From an uncultured Lachnospiraceae bacterium (lineage in GTDB: Bacteria; Bacillota; Clostridia; Lachnospirales; Lachnospiraceae): 32,657 nt of DNA. The DNA lies in the NCBI GenBank assembly GCA_902762905.1, contig CACWQE010000030.1, positions 1 through 32,657 on the forward strand, given 5' to 3'. Shown here one piece after another: positions 1 to 7,786 of this stretch. Both the position numbers and the translations under genes were made by a program. Position 1 is the stretch's first letter, and every line of letters starts with the position of its first letter. The notes below the pieces were generated by a model that saw only the letters and a program-made list of their open reading frames with translations, was not told where the DNA came from and made no database searches.

Positions 1-246
1 CTTGAATGTGCCACATGACCTATATATGCCTTGAGAAAATGTCCTGCACCTTGCGACAGCATTAGGAACGTTAGCCGAGCAAGGTGCAGACTTTTCGAAG
101 GGCATTGTATAAACATGAATGGCACATTCTTAGTATCCGCTGCGAGTGATGAGTAGCGAGAGCGTGCCTGCTATGATATGTTATATCCAAACAACCGATT
201 TGAAAAATAATATTTCGCGCGTCCGTTCCTTTACGCTGTGCAAGGG
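1..246 (+). repeat. Structured repeat element, copy 1 (5' end cut by window)
   Basis: This non-coding stretch is nearly identical to 15611-15852 and has a diverged inverted relative at 14930-15310. From 5' to 3' it holds a nested long hairpin (4-129), a conserved block around TTAGTATCCGCTGCG (130-145), a block GTGCCTGCTATGATATG (165-181), and a terminal block GCGCGTCCG...ACGCTGTGCAAGGG (217-246). The part matching the first modules of copy 3 would lie before the window. The element stops about 90 bp before a gene, and a candidate promoter follows it directly. I see no ORF or transposase in it. It could be a mobile repeat or a structured leader or small RNA. Confidence 0.85.
4..129 (+). other. 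Nested long hairpin inside repeat copy 1
   Basis: Outer arms GAATGTGCCA (4-13) and TGGCACATTC (120-129) are a perfect 10-bp inverted repeat. Inner arms TGCACCTTGC (45-54) and GCAAGGTGCA (79-88) are another. Between them, ATGCCTTGAGAAAATGT (27-43) can pair imperfectly with the ACTTTTCGAAGGGCAT stretch (90-105). The result is one long three-helix hairpin with a 24-nt apical loop. Copy 3 keeps the same helices at 15614-15740. This is seen directly; the role is unknown. Confidence 0.75.
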
Positions 247-256
247 TAAGTGTGTC

Positions 257-285
257 TAGCCAAATGCGGAGGCTTGTGCTACAAT
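257..285 (+). promoter_or_regulatory. Candidate sigma-A promoter of the CmpB-type gene
   Basis: A -35-like TAGCCA (257-262, 4 of 6 to consensus) lies 17 bp before TACAAT (280-285). The -10 is preceded by TGC, giving an extended -10 pattern. It starts about 10 bp after the end of the repeat element and lies about 55 bp before the gene start. Confidence 0.45.
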
Positions 286-339
286 AACAGGATAAGCGCG
301 GGCATCCGCAGAAAGAACGAATGAGAAAGGTTGATTATT

Positions 340-1395
340 GTGCAGTTTCATTTTAACAGTTGGTTGGTATATTTCTATTTTTATTGTATTGCCGGATGGA
401 TGTTTGAATCGACTTATGTGTCATTGAAGACCCATAAGCCTACGAACCGTGGTTTTATGAAGGGTCCGTGGCTTCCATTATATGGTTCCGGTGCGATTCT
501 GGTATTGCTGGTTACATTGCCGTATGCAGATCATCCGGTGGGAGTCTATTTTGCAGGAATGATTGCGGCAACGATCTTAGAATATGTCACGGGTGTTGTC
601 ATGGTTAAGCTGTTTAAGGTACGGTATTGGGATTACAGTTATAAAAAGATACAGTTTCAGGGTCACATTTGTCTAAGCTCTTCCCTTGCGTGGGGCGGGC
701 TGAGCCTTCTTATGGTATATGTGATTCATCCACCAATTGTGAAATTTATTGCCATGTGGAATGAAAATGTAGTGAACATTCTGACCTTTATCGTGACGAT
801 CTGTATGGTATATGACTTTACAAATGCATTCCGCGAGGCTATGGATCTGCGTGCATTGATCGTTCAGGCAGAGGAATTGAAGAAGCGTATGGATGAAGTT
901 GTTGCTGAGAAGAAGGAAGCATTTGCTGAGACGGTTGAGGAGCGCAGGGAACAATTTGCACAGTCTGTTGCAGAATCGAAGGAACAGCTGGCAGAGTCGA
1001 GAGAACGGTTGGCAGAGTCACTGGATGAGAAGAAGGAAAAGTTTACTGAAACAGTTAATGTGACAAAGGAGCGGATTGCCGAGTCAGTGGTTGAGACAAA
1101 GGAACAGTTGGCGGCAAGGCAGCAGCAAAGAGAAGAAGAGGCTATCTTGAGACAGCTAAGAAGAGAAGAGCAGGTTGCAGAGCGTAAGGAGAAGCGGCAG
1201 GAGACAGCGGTGGCGAGAAAAGAACGGATTGAGCGTTCCCTTGCAGAGCTTACCAGTGCAAGTGAGAGTATTCGGAAGAAGATGGAAGAGCATTCCGGGC
1301 AGTTGCTGTTACACAATCCGGGAGCGAGTTATTTTGGTATGAAAGAAGAGTCCGGCGAGATTCGCAGACGGTTATTGGAGAGGAGAAAGAAATAG
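340..1395 (+). CDS. CmpB-family (putative ABC-transporter type IV) membrane protein with coiled-coil tail
   Basis: The N-terminal ~165 residues form about five membrane segments with the family signature NRGFMKGPWLPLYGSGA, then TILEYVTG and RYWDYS. This matches the CmpB-like 'putative ABC-transporter type IV' family (PF06541 from memory), whose biochemical role is unsettled. Residues about 170-315 are a highly charged coiled coil built of 11-residue units such as KEKFTETVNVT and KERIAESVVET. I chose GTG 340 because AGAAAGG ends at 330, nine bases before it. The TTG at 331 would touch that ribosome site. The gene is probably co-transcribed with the next two: the following start codon abuts this stop. 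A cytoplasmic coiled coil on a membrane domain suggests a scaffold or tether, but that is inference. Confidence 0.85.
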   Translation: MQFHFNSWLVYFYFYCIAGWMFESTYVSLKTHKPTNRGFMKGPWLPLYGSGAILVLLVTLPYADHPVGVYFAGMIAATILEYVTGVVMVKLFKVRYWDYSYKKIQFQGHICLSSSLAWGGLSLLMVYVIHPPIVKFIAMWNENVVNILTFIVTICMVYDFTNAFREAMDLRALIVQAEELKKRMDEVVAEKKEAFAETVEERREQFAQSVAESKEQLAESRERLAESLDEKKEKFTETVNVTKERIAESVVETKEQLAARQQQREEEAILRQLRREEQVAERKEKRQETAVARKERIERSLAELTSASESIRKKMEEHSGQLLLHNPGASYFGMKEESGEIRRRLLERRKK

Positions 1396-1761
1396 ATGGA
1401 AGATCGAGTAACGTTACAAAAAGAGACGATGCAGGAGCTACTTTCCTATAGTGACAATCTGATACCGGCATTGCAGACCCTGATCGAGGAGTTACGCCAC
1501 AATGTGCAGGAGGATACTCCGGATTTCCTGAATGAAGTCATTACAGGAATCAACTGGGAGATTGAAGTATACAATCAGTGTGTGGATCTGATCAATGAAA
1601 AGACCAGTTATATTGATAAGAAGGCAATGATTACAGCGGTAAAGAATCTTGGATTTTCCCTGACAAGTGGGAATCAGGAGATGGTAGCTGATTGTTTAGA
1701 GGGTGATTTTCTGCCTTTCCTGAATAAGTTGGCATTGGCTTGTAAGATGGTCTTGGAGTAA
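1396..1761 (+). CDS. Small acidic helical hypothetical protein
   Basis: This 121-residue protein is predicted to be soluble and mostly alpha-helical, with no signal peptide or membrane segment. I do not recognise the family. Its ATG follows the stop of the preceding coiled-coil membrane protein without any gap, and GGAGAGGAG at 1377-1385 is the ribosome site, so the two are very likely translationally coupled. The rsmA start comes 13 bp after its stop. The tight coupling suggests that it works with the CmpB-type protein, perhaps as a binding partner of its coiled coil, but nothing in the sequence proves this. The lack of Cys/His motifs argues against a metal enzyme. Confidence 0.8.
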   Translation: MEDRVTLQKETMQELLSYSDNLIPALQTLIEELRHNVQEDTPDFLNEVITGINWEIEVYNQCVDLINEKTSYIDKKAMITAVKNLGFSLTSGNQEMVADCLEGDFLPFLNKLALACKMVLE

Positions 1762-1774
1762 ATGAGGAGTAGAT

Positions 1775-2638
1775 ATGGAAAAGTTAAGCAATCCACAGGT
1801 AACGATTGAGACAATTAAGAAATATAATTTTGCTTTCCAGAAGAAGTTCGGACAGAATTTTCTGATCGATGAGCATGTGCTTCATAAGATCATTGCGGCT
1901 GCGGGGGTGACGAAGGAGGATGTCGTTTTAGAAATCGGGCCGGGATTTGGAACGATGACACAGTATTTAGCAGAGGCGGCAAAGGAAGTGATTGCCGTTG
2001 AGATTGATAAGACGCTGATTCCTATTTTGCAGGAGACATTAGCGGATTACGACAATGTGACATTGATCAATGAGGATATTTTGAAAGTAGATATTGCAGC
2101 GTTGGTAGAAGAGAAGAATGGTGGACGACCGATCAAGGTGGTTGCCAATCTGCCATATTATATTACCACACCAATCATTATGGGCTTGTTTGAAAGTCAT
2201 GTACCACTTGATAATATTACGGTAATGGTGCAGAAGGAGGTAGCACTCCGGATGCAGGCAGAGCCGGGGACGAAAGATTATGGTGCATTATCGTTAGCGG
2301 TACAGTTTTATGCGGAACCGTATATTGCGGCCAATGTACCACCGAACTGTTTTATTCCAAGACCTAATGTTGGTTCTGCGGTTATCCGTCTGAACCGCTG
2401 GCAGAATCCACCGGTTGAGGTGAAAGATGAGAAGTTTTTATTTTCCCTGATCCGGGCATCGTTTAACCAGCGTAGAAAGACTTTGCAGAACAGTCTGGTC
2501 AATGGCGGAATTCCGGTTACGAAGGAACAGGTAGTGGAAGCCTTGGAGCGTCTCTCTTTATCACCAACCATTCGTGGTGAGGCATTGACCTTGGAACAAT
2601 TTGCTGCACTGAGTGATATTTTAGTGGAAATGCGATAA
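1775..2638 (+). CDS. rsmA: 16S rRNA (adenine1518-N6/adenine1519-N6) dimethyltransferase RsmA
   Basis: RsmA/KsgA uses S-adenosylmethionine to dimethylate two adjacent adenines in the helix-45 loop of 16S rRNA during late 30S assembly. The 287-residue length is typical. Visible motifs are FGQNFLID (25-32) at the N-terminus, the SAM-binding loop EIGPGFG (53-59), the acidic residue of motif II in AVEIDK (74-79), and the catalytic NLPYY (125-129). A basic C-terminal helical domain contains RRKTLQN. The ribosome site GAGGAG lies five bases before ATG 1775. It is the third gene of the 340-2638 cluster and has no obvious promoter of its own. Confidence 0.97.
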   Translation: MEKLSNPQVTIETIKKYNFAFQKKFGQNFLIDEHVLHKIIAAAGVTKEDVVLEIGPGFGTMTQYLAEAAKEVIAVEIDKTLIPILQETLADYDNVTLINEDILKVDIAALVEEKNGGRPIKVVANLPYYITTPIIMGLFESHVPLDNITVMVQKEVALRMQAEPGTKDYGALSLAVQFYAEPYIAANVPPNCFIPRPNVGSAVIRLNRWQNPPVEVKDEKFLFSLIRASFNQRRKTLQNSLVNGGIPVTKEQVVEALERLSLSPTIRGEALTLEQFAALSDILVEMR

Positions 2639-2719
2639 TAGAGTCATATATGGATGCTCTCTTGCATACAATGAATAGACAGGTATGAAATGTCATATAT
2701 GCAAAGGGAGTGTGGACAA

Positions 2720-3799
2720 GTGCAAAGTTATAAGAGAAAAATTACATACTTTTATCAGTATCACAACGGAACAGTTGGATCTACAGCGGGGTTTCTTAAG
2801 TTAGAGATCCGGGGAGAGAAAGTGAAGATTATCATTAATATTCAGGAGCCACCCGGATTGCCATATAAGGATGCCTCGCTTTATTTTTATCACGAAGCGG
2901 GGGATCATTTAGCTGCGGTTAAAGTTGATCGGGTAGAGAGCCGCAATGGAATCCTTACTTATCTGAACCGGACGGACTGGCAGCAGATCTTCGACACAGG
3001 GAGGGATCTGTACACCTTTGACGGAATTGTGGTGATGTATAATGAAAATCATTATTATATTGGAGATTTTCAGGACAAGGATCGCCGGGATTATGAGATT
3101 GTGATTAAAGAACCGCATCGGGAAACACAGGCGTATTATGTGCCGGAGAGTGAATTAAAGGTAGTGGCACAGCCAGAGATGGCAGGACTTTTTAAAGATA
3201 AGGATAAGACGGAGACGATTCCGCAGGAGCCACCGCTGGCTGAAGAACCGCAAAAAGAAGCAGCTGCGGAACAGAATGTAGTAGAACACATCGGGGAACA
3301 GATGCGTGTAGCGGACAATCAGCAGGTGGATGCAGTAAACCGGCAGATGCGCAGTAATACGGCAAGTGAGGCATTATATGAGAAATGTGAGAACTGTCCA
3401 TATCACAAAAAGCATATGGAGAAGCAGGAACAGGTCGATGCCTTTGAGAAGATGTTAGAAGAGTATCCGAAACTGCCGGTGTATGGTGCAACAGAGTTAT
3501 TTGACTGTGTGAGGATTCATCCGAAAGATATCGGCAAGCTGGATATGCGTAACTGGAAGCTTGGAGTGAACAGCTTTCTGACGCATGGTTTCTATACTTA
3601 TCAATATCTGTTGCTTGGGAAAATGAGGTTTGGAGATGGCAACACCAGACCAATCATTGGTGTGCCGGGAATCTATTCCAACCGGGAGAAATACCTTGCC
3701 AACATGTTCGGATTCGAGCAGTTCATTCCGGTAAAGAAGACCGGTGTAAAGACCGGCGGATTTGGCTATTGGATCGTGGAGATCAGTCCATATCTGTAG
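2720..3799 (+). CDS. Lachnospiraceae-type hypothetical protein (DUF6128-like)
   Basis: The N-terminal ~130 residues form a beta-rich domain beginning YKRKITYFYQYHNG. A low-complexity acidic and Gln-rich linker follows (about 135-215) with a CENCPYHKKH motif that could bind metal. The C-terminal ~125 residues include DIGKLDMRNWKLGVNSFL and end in GGFGYWIVEI. This arrangement is what I remember as DUF6128-containing proteins of Lachnospiraceae; the name is not verified and no function is known. I prefer GTG 2720 because AAAGGGAG ends nine bases before it. The in-frame ATG at 2690 has no good ribosome site. The 3' end overlaps the convergent GNAT gene by 34 bp. Confidence 0.75.
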   Translation: MQSYKRKITYFYQYHNGTVGSTAGFLKLEIRGEKVKIIINIQEPPGLPYKDASLYFYHEAGDHLAAVKVDRVESRNGILTYLNRTDWQQIFDTGRDLYTFDGIVVMYNENHYYIGDFQDKDRRDYEIVIKEPHRETQAYYVPESELKVVAQPEMAGLFKDKDKTETIPQEPPLAEEPQKEAAAEQNVVEHIGEQMRVADNQQVDAVNRQMRSNTASEALYEKCENCPYHKKHMEKQEQVDAFEKMLEEYPKLPVYGATELFDCVRIHPKDIGKLDMRNWKLGVNSFLTHGFYTYQYLLLGKMRFGDGNTRPIIGVPGIYSNREKYLANMFGFEQFIPVKKTGVKTGGFGYWIVEISPYL

Positions 3800-4317
3800 T
3801 GGTCTTTGTAGACCCCTTGAATCTCCACTCCCTGATATTCAATTCCCTCATATAGAAAATGCAGTCGTTCCAATAACCGGATGGATGGCAGGTTGTCTGG
3901 GGCAACCCGGGCCTCTATCCGGTGGATACGGTAATTTGAGAATATGACCGGGATCACAGCCTGACATGCTTCATATGCATAGCCATGTCCTTGTGCTTCT
4001 TTGTCAAATTTGTATCCAATGGATGTGCGTGAAAATGGATGATGCATGAAGTTAGAGAAATTGACCGATCCGATCAGTACGTCCGGCTGTTCCTTTGTAT
4101 AGACATAATATCGCAATGTCTTTCCTTTTATGATCTCATGATATTCATAGGTAAGTGCTGCCATCTGGTATGCCAATGTATAGAAATTCTTTGGTCTTGT
4201 CGGTTCAAAGCGCTCGAACTGTTCCTGATTACGCACATAGAAATCTAACACCTGCTGTGCGGCGGTATCATCTTCTATTTTCAATATTAAACGCTCTGTC
4301 TCTAACCGAAATGACAT
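3766..4317 (-). CDS. GNAT-family N-acetyltransferase (RimJ/RimL type)
   Basis: This 183-residue protein has the RimJ/RimL-like layout. It opens with SFRLETERLILK, has a mid-protein strand VLIGSVNFSNF, an acetyl-CoA loop region SIGYKFDKEAQGHGYAYEA (about 108-126), and the late helix motif RIEARVAPDNLPSIRLLERL. These enzymes acetylate N-terminal amines of proteins or small amines; the substrate cannot be told. ATG 4317 is chosen because AAGGAG sits seven bases upstream, while the in-frame TTG at 4323 lies only one base from it. The gene runs opposite to its left neighbour and overlaps it tail to tail. It diverges from tadA. Confidence 0.9.
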   Translation of the reverse strand: MSFRLETERLILKIEDDTAAQQVLDFYVRNQEQFERFEPTRPKNFYTLAYQMAALTYEYHEIIKGKTLRYYVYTKEQPDVLIGSVNFSNFMHHPFSRTSIGYKFDKEAQGHGYAYEACQAVIPVIFSNYRIHRIEARVAPDNLPSIRLLERLHFLYEGIEYQGVEIQGVYKDHYRYGLISTIQ

Positions 4318-4454
4318 ATCCAATCTCCTTATATATATGCTATACTTATTAAGGCTAATTTTAAAAATGTATACAGAATTTGCACAACAGCTTCTATAAG
4401 AGAAAAATGGCTGTTACATAAATTCAGTTTATCATAGATGAGAGGAGATTTACA

Positions 4455-4910
4455 GTGAATATTGATGAGAAGTTTATGAAGGAAGCAATCCGGCAGGCGA
4501 AGAAAGCTGCAGCAGTCGGAGATGTTCCGATCGGCTGTGTTATCGTGAAAGATGATAAGATCATTGCCAGAGGATATAACAAAAGAAATGCGAAGAAGAC
4601 GACATTGGCCCACGCAGAATTGTTGGCAATTGAGAAAGCATCAAAGAAGTTAGGCGACTGGCGGTTAGAGGATTGTACAATGTACATTACATTAGAGCCG
4701 TGCCAGATGTGTGCGGGAGCGATTGTACAGGCAAGAATTCCCAAGGTAATTGTTGGTGCGATGAATCAGAAAGCGGGATGTGCAGGTTCGGTGCTTAATT
4801 TGTTTCAGATTCCGGCATTTAATCATCAGGTGGAATTTGAGCATGGTGTGTTAGAAGAGGAATGTTCTGCCATGTTATCGGACTTTTTCCGGGAACTGCG
4901 TAAGAAATAA
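4455..4910 (+). CDS. tadA: tRNA adenosine(34) deaminase TadA
   Basis: TadA deaminates adenosine 34 to inosine in the anticodon wobble position of tRNA-Arg(ACG). The 151-residue protein carries the cytidine/deoxycytidylate deaminase zinc site: HAE at 53-55, with the catalytic Glu55, and PCQMC at 82-86, with zinc-binding Cys83 and Cys86. The C-terminal FFRELRKK tail is typical. The start is GTG 4455, preceded by GAGAGGAG. The linkage of tadA to the SRP RNA gene just downstream is common in Firmicutes, though the usual following dnaX is not found here. Confidence 0.96.
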   Translation: MNIDEKFMKEAIRQAKKAAAVGDVPIGCVIVKDDKIIARGYNKRNAKKTTLAHAELLAIEKASKKLGDWRLEDCTMYITLEPCQMCAGAIVQARIPKVIVGAMNQKAGCAGSVLNLFQIPAFNHQVEFEHGVLEEECSAMLSDFFRELRKK

Positions 4911-4953
4911 CCGGCTAACCGTTCGGGTGGGTGCCGTTATAGAAACGAAAATA

Positions 4954-4982
4954 TTGACATACTATCGAAAGTTTAGTATACT
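4954..4982 (+). promoter_or_regulatory. SRP RNA promoter
   Basis: A consensus sigma-A promoter: TTGACA (4954-4959), a 17-bp spacer, then TATACT (4977-4982). Transcription would begin near 4989-4992, which is where the SRP RNA 5' arm starts. The near-ideal match fits an abundant stable RNA. Confidence 0.85.
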
Positions 4983-4991
4983 TTCACTTAT

Positions 4992-5256
4992 CCATGCAGC
5001 CGGGGTGTTAGCGGTGCCCTGTACCTGCAATCCGCTATAGCAGGGGTGTTGGTCTGCCTCGGGAATTGTTTTCGGTGCTGGCCATAGCAAGTGGCGTTGA
5101 CGTATGGGTCTTGCGCAATGGAAACCTATGAACCGTGTCAGGTCGGGAACGAAGCAGCACTAAGTAGGATCTTTCATGTGCCGCAAGGGTGCCTGAACTG
5201 AGTTAACTACTATGGTAACTGATCGGGAGTGGTTCACAAAGCGGACCGCATGGTTT
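4992..5256 (+). ncRNA. ffs: Signal recognition particle RNA, large Firmicute type (scRNA)
   Basis: The RNA core of the signal recognition particle, which binds Ffh and targets nascent membrane proteins. The Bacillus-type blocks GCGGTGCCCTGTACCTGCAA (5010-5029), GTTGACGTATGGGTC and CCGTGTCAGGTCGGGA are easy to read. The last is followed by GAAGCAGCACTAAG, the conserved apical Ffh-binding domain. CCATGC (4992-4997) pairs with GCATGG (5248-5253) to close the molecule. At about 265 nt it is of the long class with an Alu domain. Ends are approximate, set by the promoter and the closing helix. Confidence 0.96.
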
Positions 5257-5274
5257 TTAATTGAGTTTTTTGGT

Positions 5275-5306
5275 AAAATCATATAAATCTATTTGTATGA
5301 TTTTTT
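5275..5306 (+). terminator. AT-rich terminator after the SRP RNA
   Basis: AAAATCATA (5275-5283) and TATGATTTT (5296-5304) form a perfect 9-bp stem followed by a T run. It lies about 20 bp after the SRP RNA 3' end. The stem is A/T rich, so strength is uncertain. Confidence 0.6.
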
Positions 5307-5417
5307 CTTATTATGTGTGGAATATTTGTGGAAATAATGCTACAATAGAGAATAGCATTTAAACTAGGTGAGAAGTCTGGTTTTTTGGTACGAATTATAC
5401 GAATGGGAGCGGGAAGC

Positions 5418-6008
5418 ATGAACTATGCAAATGTGATTGAATTTGTGAGACAGCAGATTGCTGACAATGGAAGACCACCGAATTATCCATTTCGTGACCG
5501 GTTTGAACACACCATGCGGGTGTATCGCTGGGCAATTAAGCTACAAGCCAAGGTTGGGGGTGACCTGGATATTATTGCGTTAGCTGCATTATTGCATGAT
5601 GTAGGCTGGGAAGAAGGTAGAGATCACGGCGAAGTTGGCGCAGAGATTGCAGTGGAGTATCTTGACAGCCTTGGGATGGAGCCGGAGAAGATTGGACGGA
5701 TTGGTGAGATTATTCGGATTCATGATAACAAAGATACGACAGAGGAATTATCCATTGAGTGTCAGGTTGTGATGGATGCGGATCTGCTTGACGAAGTAGG
5801 AGCAGTCAGTGTATTATGGGATTCCATGGCAACAGCCTGTGAAGATGAGGCAAACTATAAGAAAGCATATTATCGAATTAAGAATTATTTCAGGGGTAAC
5901 AAGCCGAAGATCCGACGTTGTAAGACGGAGGCAGCGAGAATTGAGTATGACAGAAGAATGAAGCTTTTGGAGGAGTTCTTATTCCAGCTGGAGAAAGAAT
6001 TATTTTAA
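5418..6008 (+). CDS. HD-domain phosphohydrolase
   Basis: This roughly 196-residue soluble protein has the HD superfamily metal site. An early His lies in FEHTMRVY, ALLHDVGW gives the HD pair, a conserved HGEVGA and IIRIHDNK follow, and the last metal ligand is the Asp of VVMDADLLDEVG. HD enzymes hydrolyse phosphate esters, often of nucleotides or second messengers; the substrate here is unknown. Start choice is uncertain: ATG 5418 has GGGAG eight bases upstream, but in-frame ATG 5403 or TTG 5385 would add 5 or 11 residues. It stands alone after the SRP RNA terminator. Confidence 0.85.
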   Translation: MNYANVIEFVRQQIADNGRPPNYPFRDRFEHTMRVYRWAIKLQAKVGGDLDIIALAALLHDVGWEEGRDHGEVGAEIAVEYLDSLGMEPEKIGRIGEIIRIHDNKDTTEELSIECQVVMDADLLDEVGAVSVLWDSMATACEDEANYKKAYYRIKNYFRGNKPKIRRCKTEAARIEYDRRMKLLEEFLFQLEKELF

Positions 6009-6065
6009 CGTTTTGGGAGAGACGTTTAGAATAAAAAGGATGCTATCATTTTAGGAGGAATCATT

Positions 6066-6575
6066 ATGAAGAAATTTTTGAAAACAGTACTATGGATTGT
6101 AATTATTGTTGGTGTGCTTTTTGGTATTTATTATGTATTACCGGAGTATCCACAGAACTTTGTGAAGTCGTTTGTTCAGCCGATTGTGAACAGTCAGGCT
6201 AAGATGAGAATTCAGCAGGTTCAGAATCTTGCAGCAGATGGTGTGGATGGACAGACTTATAAGACAGTTCTTGAGAAGAACACTGGCATGTCATGCTGGT
6301 CTTATAAGAAAGACGAAGATACCGGTATTGAATATGTTATCTACATGGGTAACGGTGCAAGTGTCAATATGAAAGATTACAATGATTACAAAGGTAAGCT
6401 TTATACAAGCTGCTCTGTAAAGTTTGAATTTAAGATTACTGGTAACAGTGTTGATATTTATCCATATTTAGACGGTGTGAAGATGAATATTGAAGATGGC
6501 AAGCATGTGGACCAGAACAAGAAAGTGCGTGAGATTATCTTACAGCAGCTTTACGGCGGTGTACAGGAAGAGTAA
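6066..6575 (+). CDS. Membrane-anchored hypothetical protein
   Basis: This 169-residue protein starts with a short basic stretch (MKKFLK) and one hydrophobic segment (about residues 8-25) with no lipobox, so it is probably an uncleaved anchor. The rest, rich in Tyr, Asn and charged residues, would lie outside the membrane. It contains one Cys pair (CW and SC, about 45 residues apart) that might form a disulfide. A strong AGGAGG site lies before ATG 6066. I do not recognise the family. It is followed by a clear terminator. Confidence 0.8.
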   Translation: MKKFLKTVLWIVIIVGVLFGIYYVLPEYPQNFVKSFVQPIVNSQAKMRIQQVQNLAADGVDGQTYKTVLEKNTGMSCWSYKKDEDTGIEYVIYMGNGASVNMKDYNDYKGKLYTSCSVKFEFKITGNSVDIYPYLDGVKMNIEDGKHVDQNKKVREIILQQLYGGVQEE

Positions 6576-6601
6576 TTACATAAAGAATGAATACTTAGAT
6601 A

Positions 6602-6634
6602 AAAAGACCGATGCAGATGCACCGGTCTTTTTTT
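6602..6634. terminator. Bidirectional terminator between the anchored protein and murG
   Basis: AAAGACCG (6603-6610) pairs with CGGTCTTT (6623-6630); the stem continues inward with TGC/GCA, and T runs lie on either side. It can stop transcription from the plus-strand gene and, with the opposite A/T tract, from minus-strand murG. Confidence 0.85.
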
Positions 6635-6708
6635 AAAGAGTTGTTCTTTGTTCTATAATAATTCTATATATTTGAAAAAACTGCTACATATATTCTGTCA
6701 GGCATGTT

Positions 6709-7770
6709 TTATGCCAATTCCTCAATGAGTTTCATGATTGTTCCGATCGAATCGGACATCTCGCTTTCTTCCATGGCTTTGATATACTGCTCTTTATGTG
6801 TCGATACATCCCGGATTGCATTCAACAATGAGGCTTTGGAAAGTTCCTCTTCCTCGATCACATAGGAAAATCCATTCTTCTTGAATGACTTTGCATTCAG
6901 GATCTGATCGCCACGGCTGGCGGCTTTTGAAAGTGGAATCAGAATGTTCGGTTTCTTAAGAGCTAATAACTCACAGATGGCATTGGCACCTGCTCTGGAA
7001 ATGACCAGGTCGCATAAGGCAAACAGATCACGCAGCTCTTTGGAGATATATTCAAACTGTACATATCCCGGCTTGCCGGTTAAAGTTTCGTCAAGGTGTC
7101 CTTTGCCACATAGATGGATCACCTGAAAATTCGGTAAAATATCATCTAAACTTTCTCTGACTGTATTATTGATGACAACACTTCCGCTGCTTCCGCCAAT
7201 GATCAGAATCGTAGGTTTGCTGGCATCTAATCCGCAAAATGTTGCGGCGGCCTCTTTGCTTCCCTCGAATAATTCCCGACGGATCGGAGTGCCGGTAAGA
7301 ACGGCTTTGCCCTCCGGCAACAGATCAAATGTTTCCCGGAAGTTACAACATACCTTACTTGCAGATGGAATACAGATCTTGTTGGCTAACCCCGGTGTCA
7401 TATCGGATTCGTGAATGATCGCAGGAATATGGTTCTTTTTAGCAGCAAGCACGACAGGTACGGCTACAAATCCACCCTTGGAAAAGACAACATCCGGTTT
7501 GATCTTCTTAAGAATACGATTTGCTTCGCCGAATCCTTTGATCACACGGAACGGATCGGAGAAGTTCTTAAGATCAAAATACCGTCTTAATTTTCCAGAG
7601 GAGATTCCGTAATAAGGAATTCCCATGTCTTCAATCAATTTTTTCTCAATGCCGTTATAAGAACCGATATAAGATACTTCAAATCCGGCTTCTTTGAGAC
7701 TTGGCAATAATGCAATATTCGGTGTTACATGACCAGCGGTTCCACCACCGGTTAGAACGATCTTCTTCAT
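6709..7770 (-). CDS. murG: UDP-GlcNAc:muramyl-pentapeptide-lipid GlcNAc transferase MurG (stand-alone copy)
   Basis: MurG transfers GlcNAc from UDP-GlcNAc to lipid I, giving lipid II on the inner membrane face. The 353-residue protein has the GT28 two-domain fold: the N-terminal loop GGGTAGHVTPNIAL (8-21), VVFSKGGFVAVPVVLAA, the conserved IIHESDMTPGLANK, the second glycine loop GGSSGS that opens the UDP-GlcNAc domain, and SRAGANAICELLALKKPNIL. The site AAGGAG lies before ATG 7770, 16 bp after the TSCPD gene stop. It is not next to other cell-wall (dcw) genes here. Whether it is the only MurG of the genome cannot be known from this window. Confidence 0.93.
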   Translation of the reverse strand: MKKIVLTGGGTAGHVTPNIALLPSLKEAGFEVSYIGSYNGIEKKLIEDMGIPYYGISSGKLRRYFDLKNFSDPFRVIKGFGEANRILKKIKPDVVFSKGGFVAVPVVLAAKKNHIPAIIHESDMTPGLANKICIPSASKVCCNFRETFDLLPEGKAVLTGTPIRRELFEGSKEAAATFCGLDASKPTILIIGGSSGSVVINNTVRESLDDILPNFQVIHLCGKGHLDETLTGKPGYVQFEYISKELRDLFALCDLVISRAGANAICELLALKKPNILIPLSKAASRGDQILNAKSFKKNGFSYVIEEEELSKASLLNAIRDVSTHKEQYIKAMEESEMSDSIGTIMKLIEELA

Positions 7771-7786
7771 AACAATCTCCTTTGAA

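Noticed and set aside
1..246. The repeats as a MITE or insertion sequence
   Set aside because: No terminal inverted repeats, target-site duplication or transposase fragment could be seen at the copy ends.
864..1316. 150-aa minus-strand ORF rich in Ser
   Set aside because: It is the mirror of the Lys/Glu-rich coiled-coil coding region on the plus strand; it has no ribosome site and low complexity.
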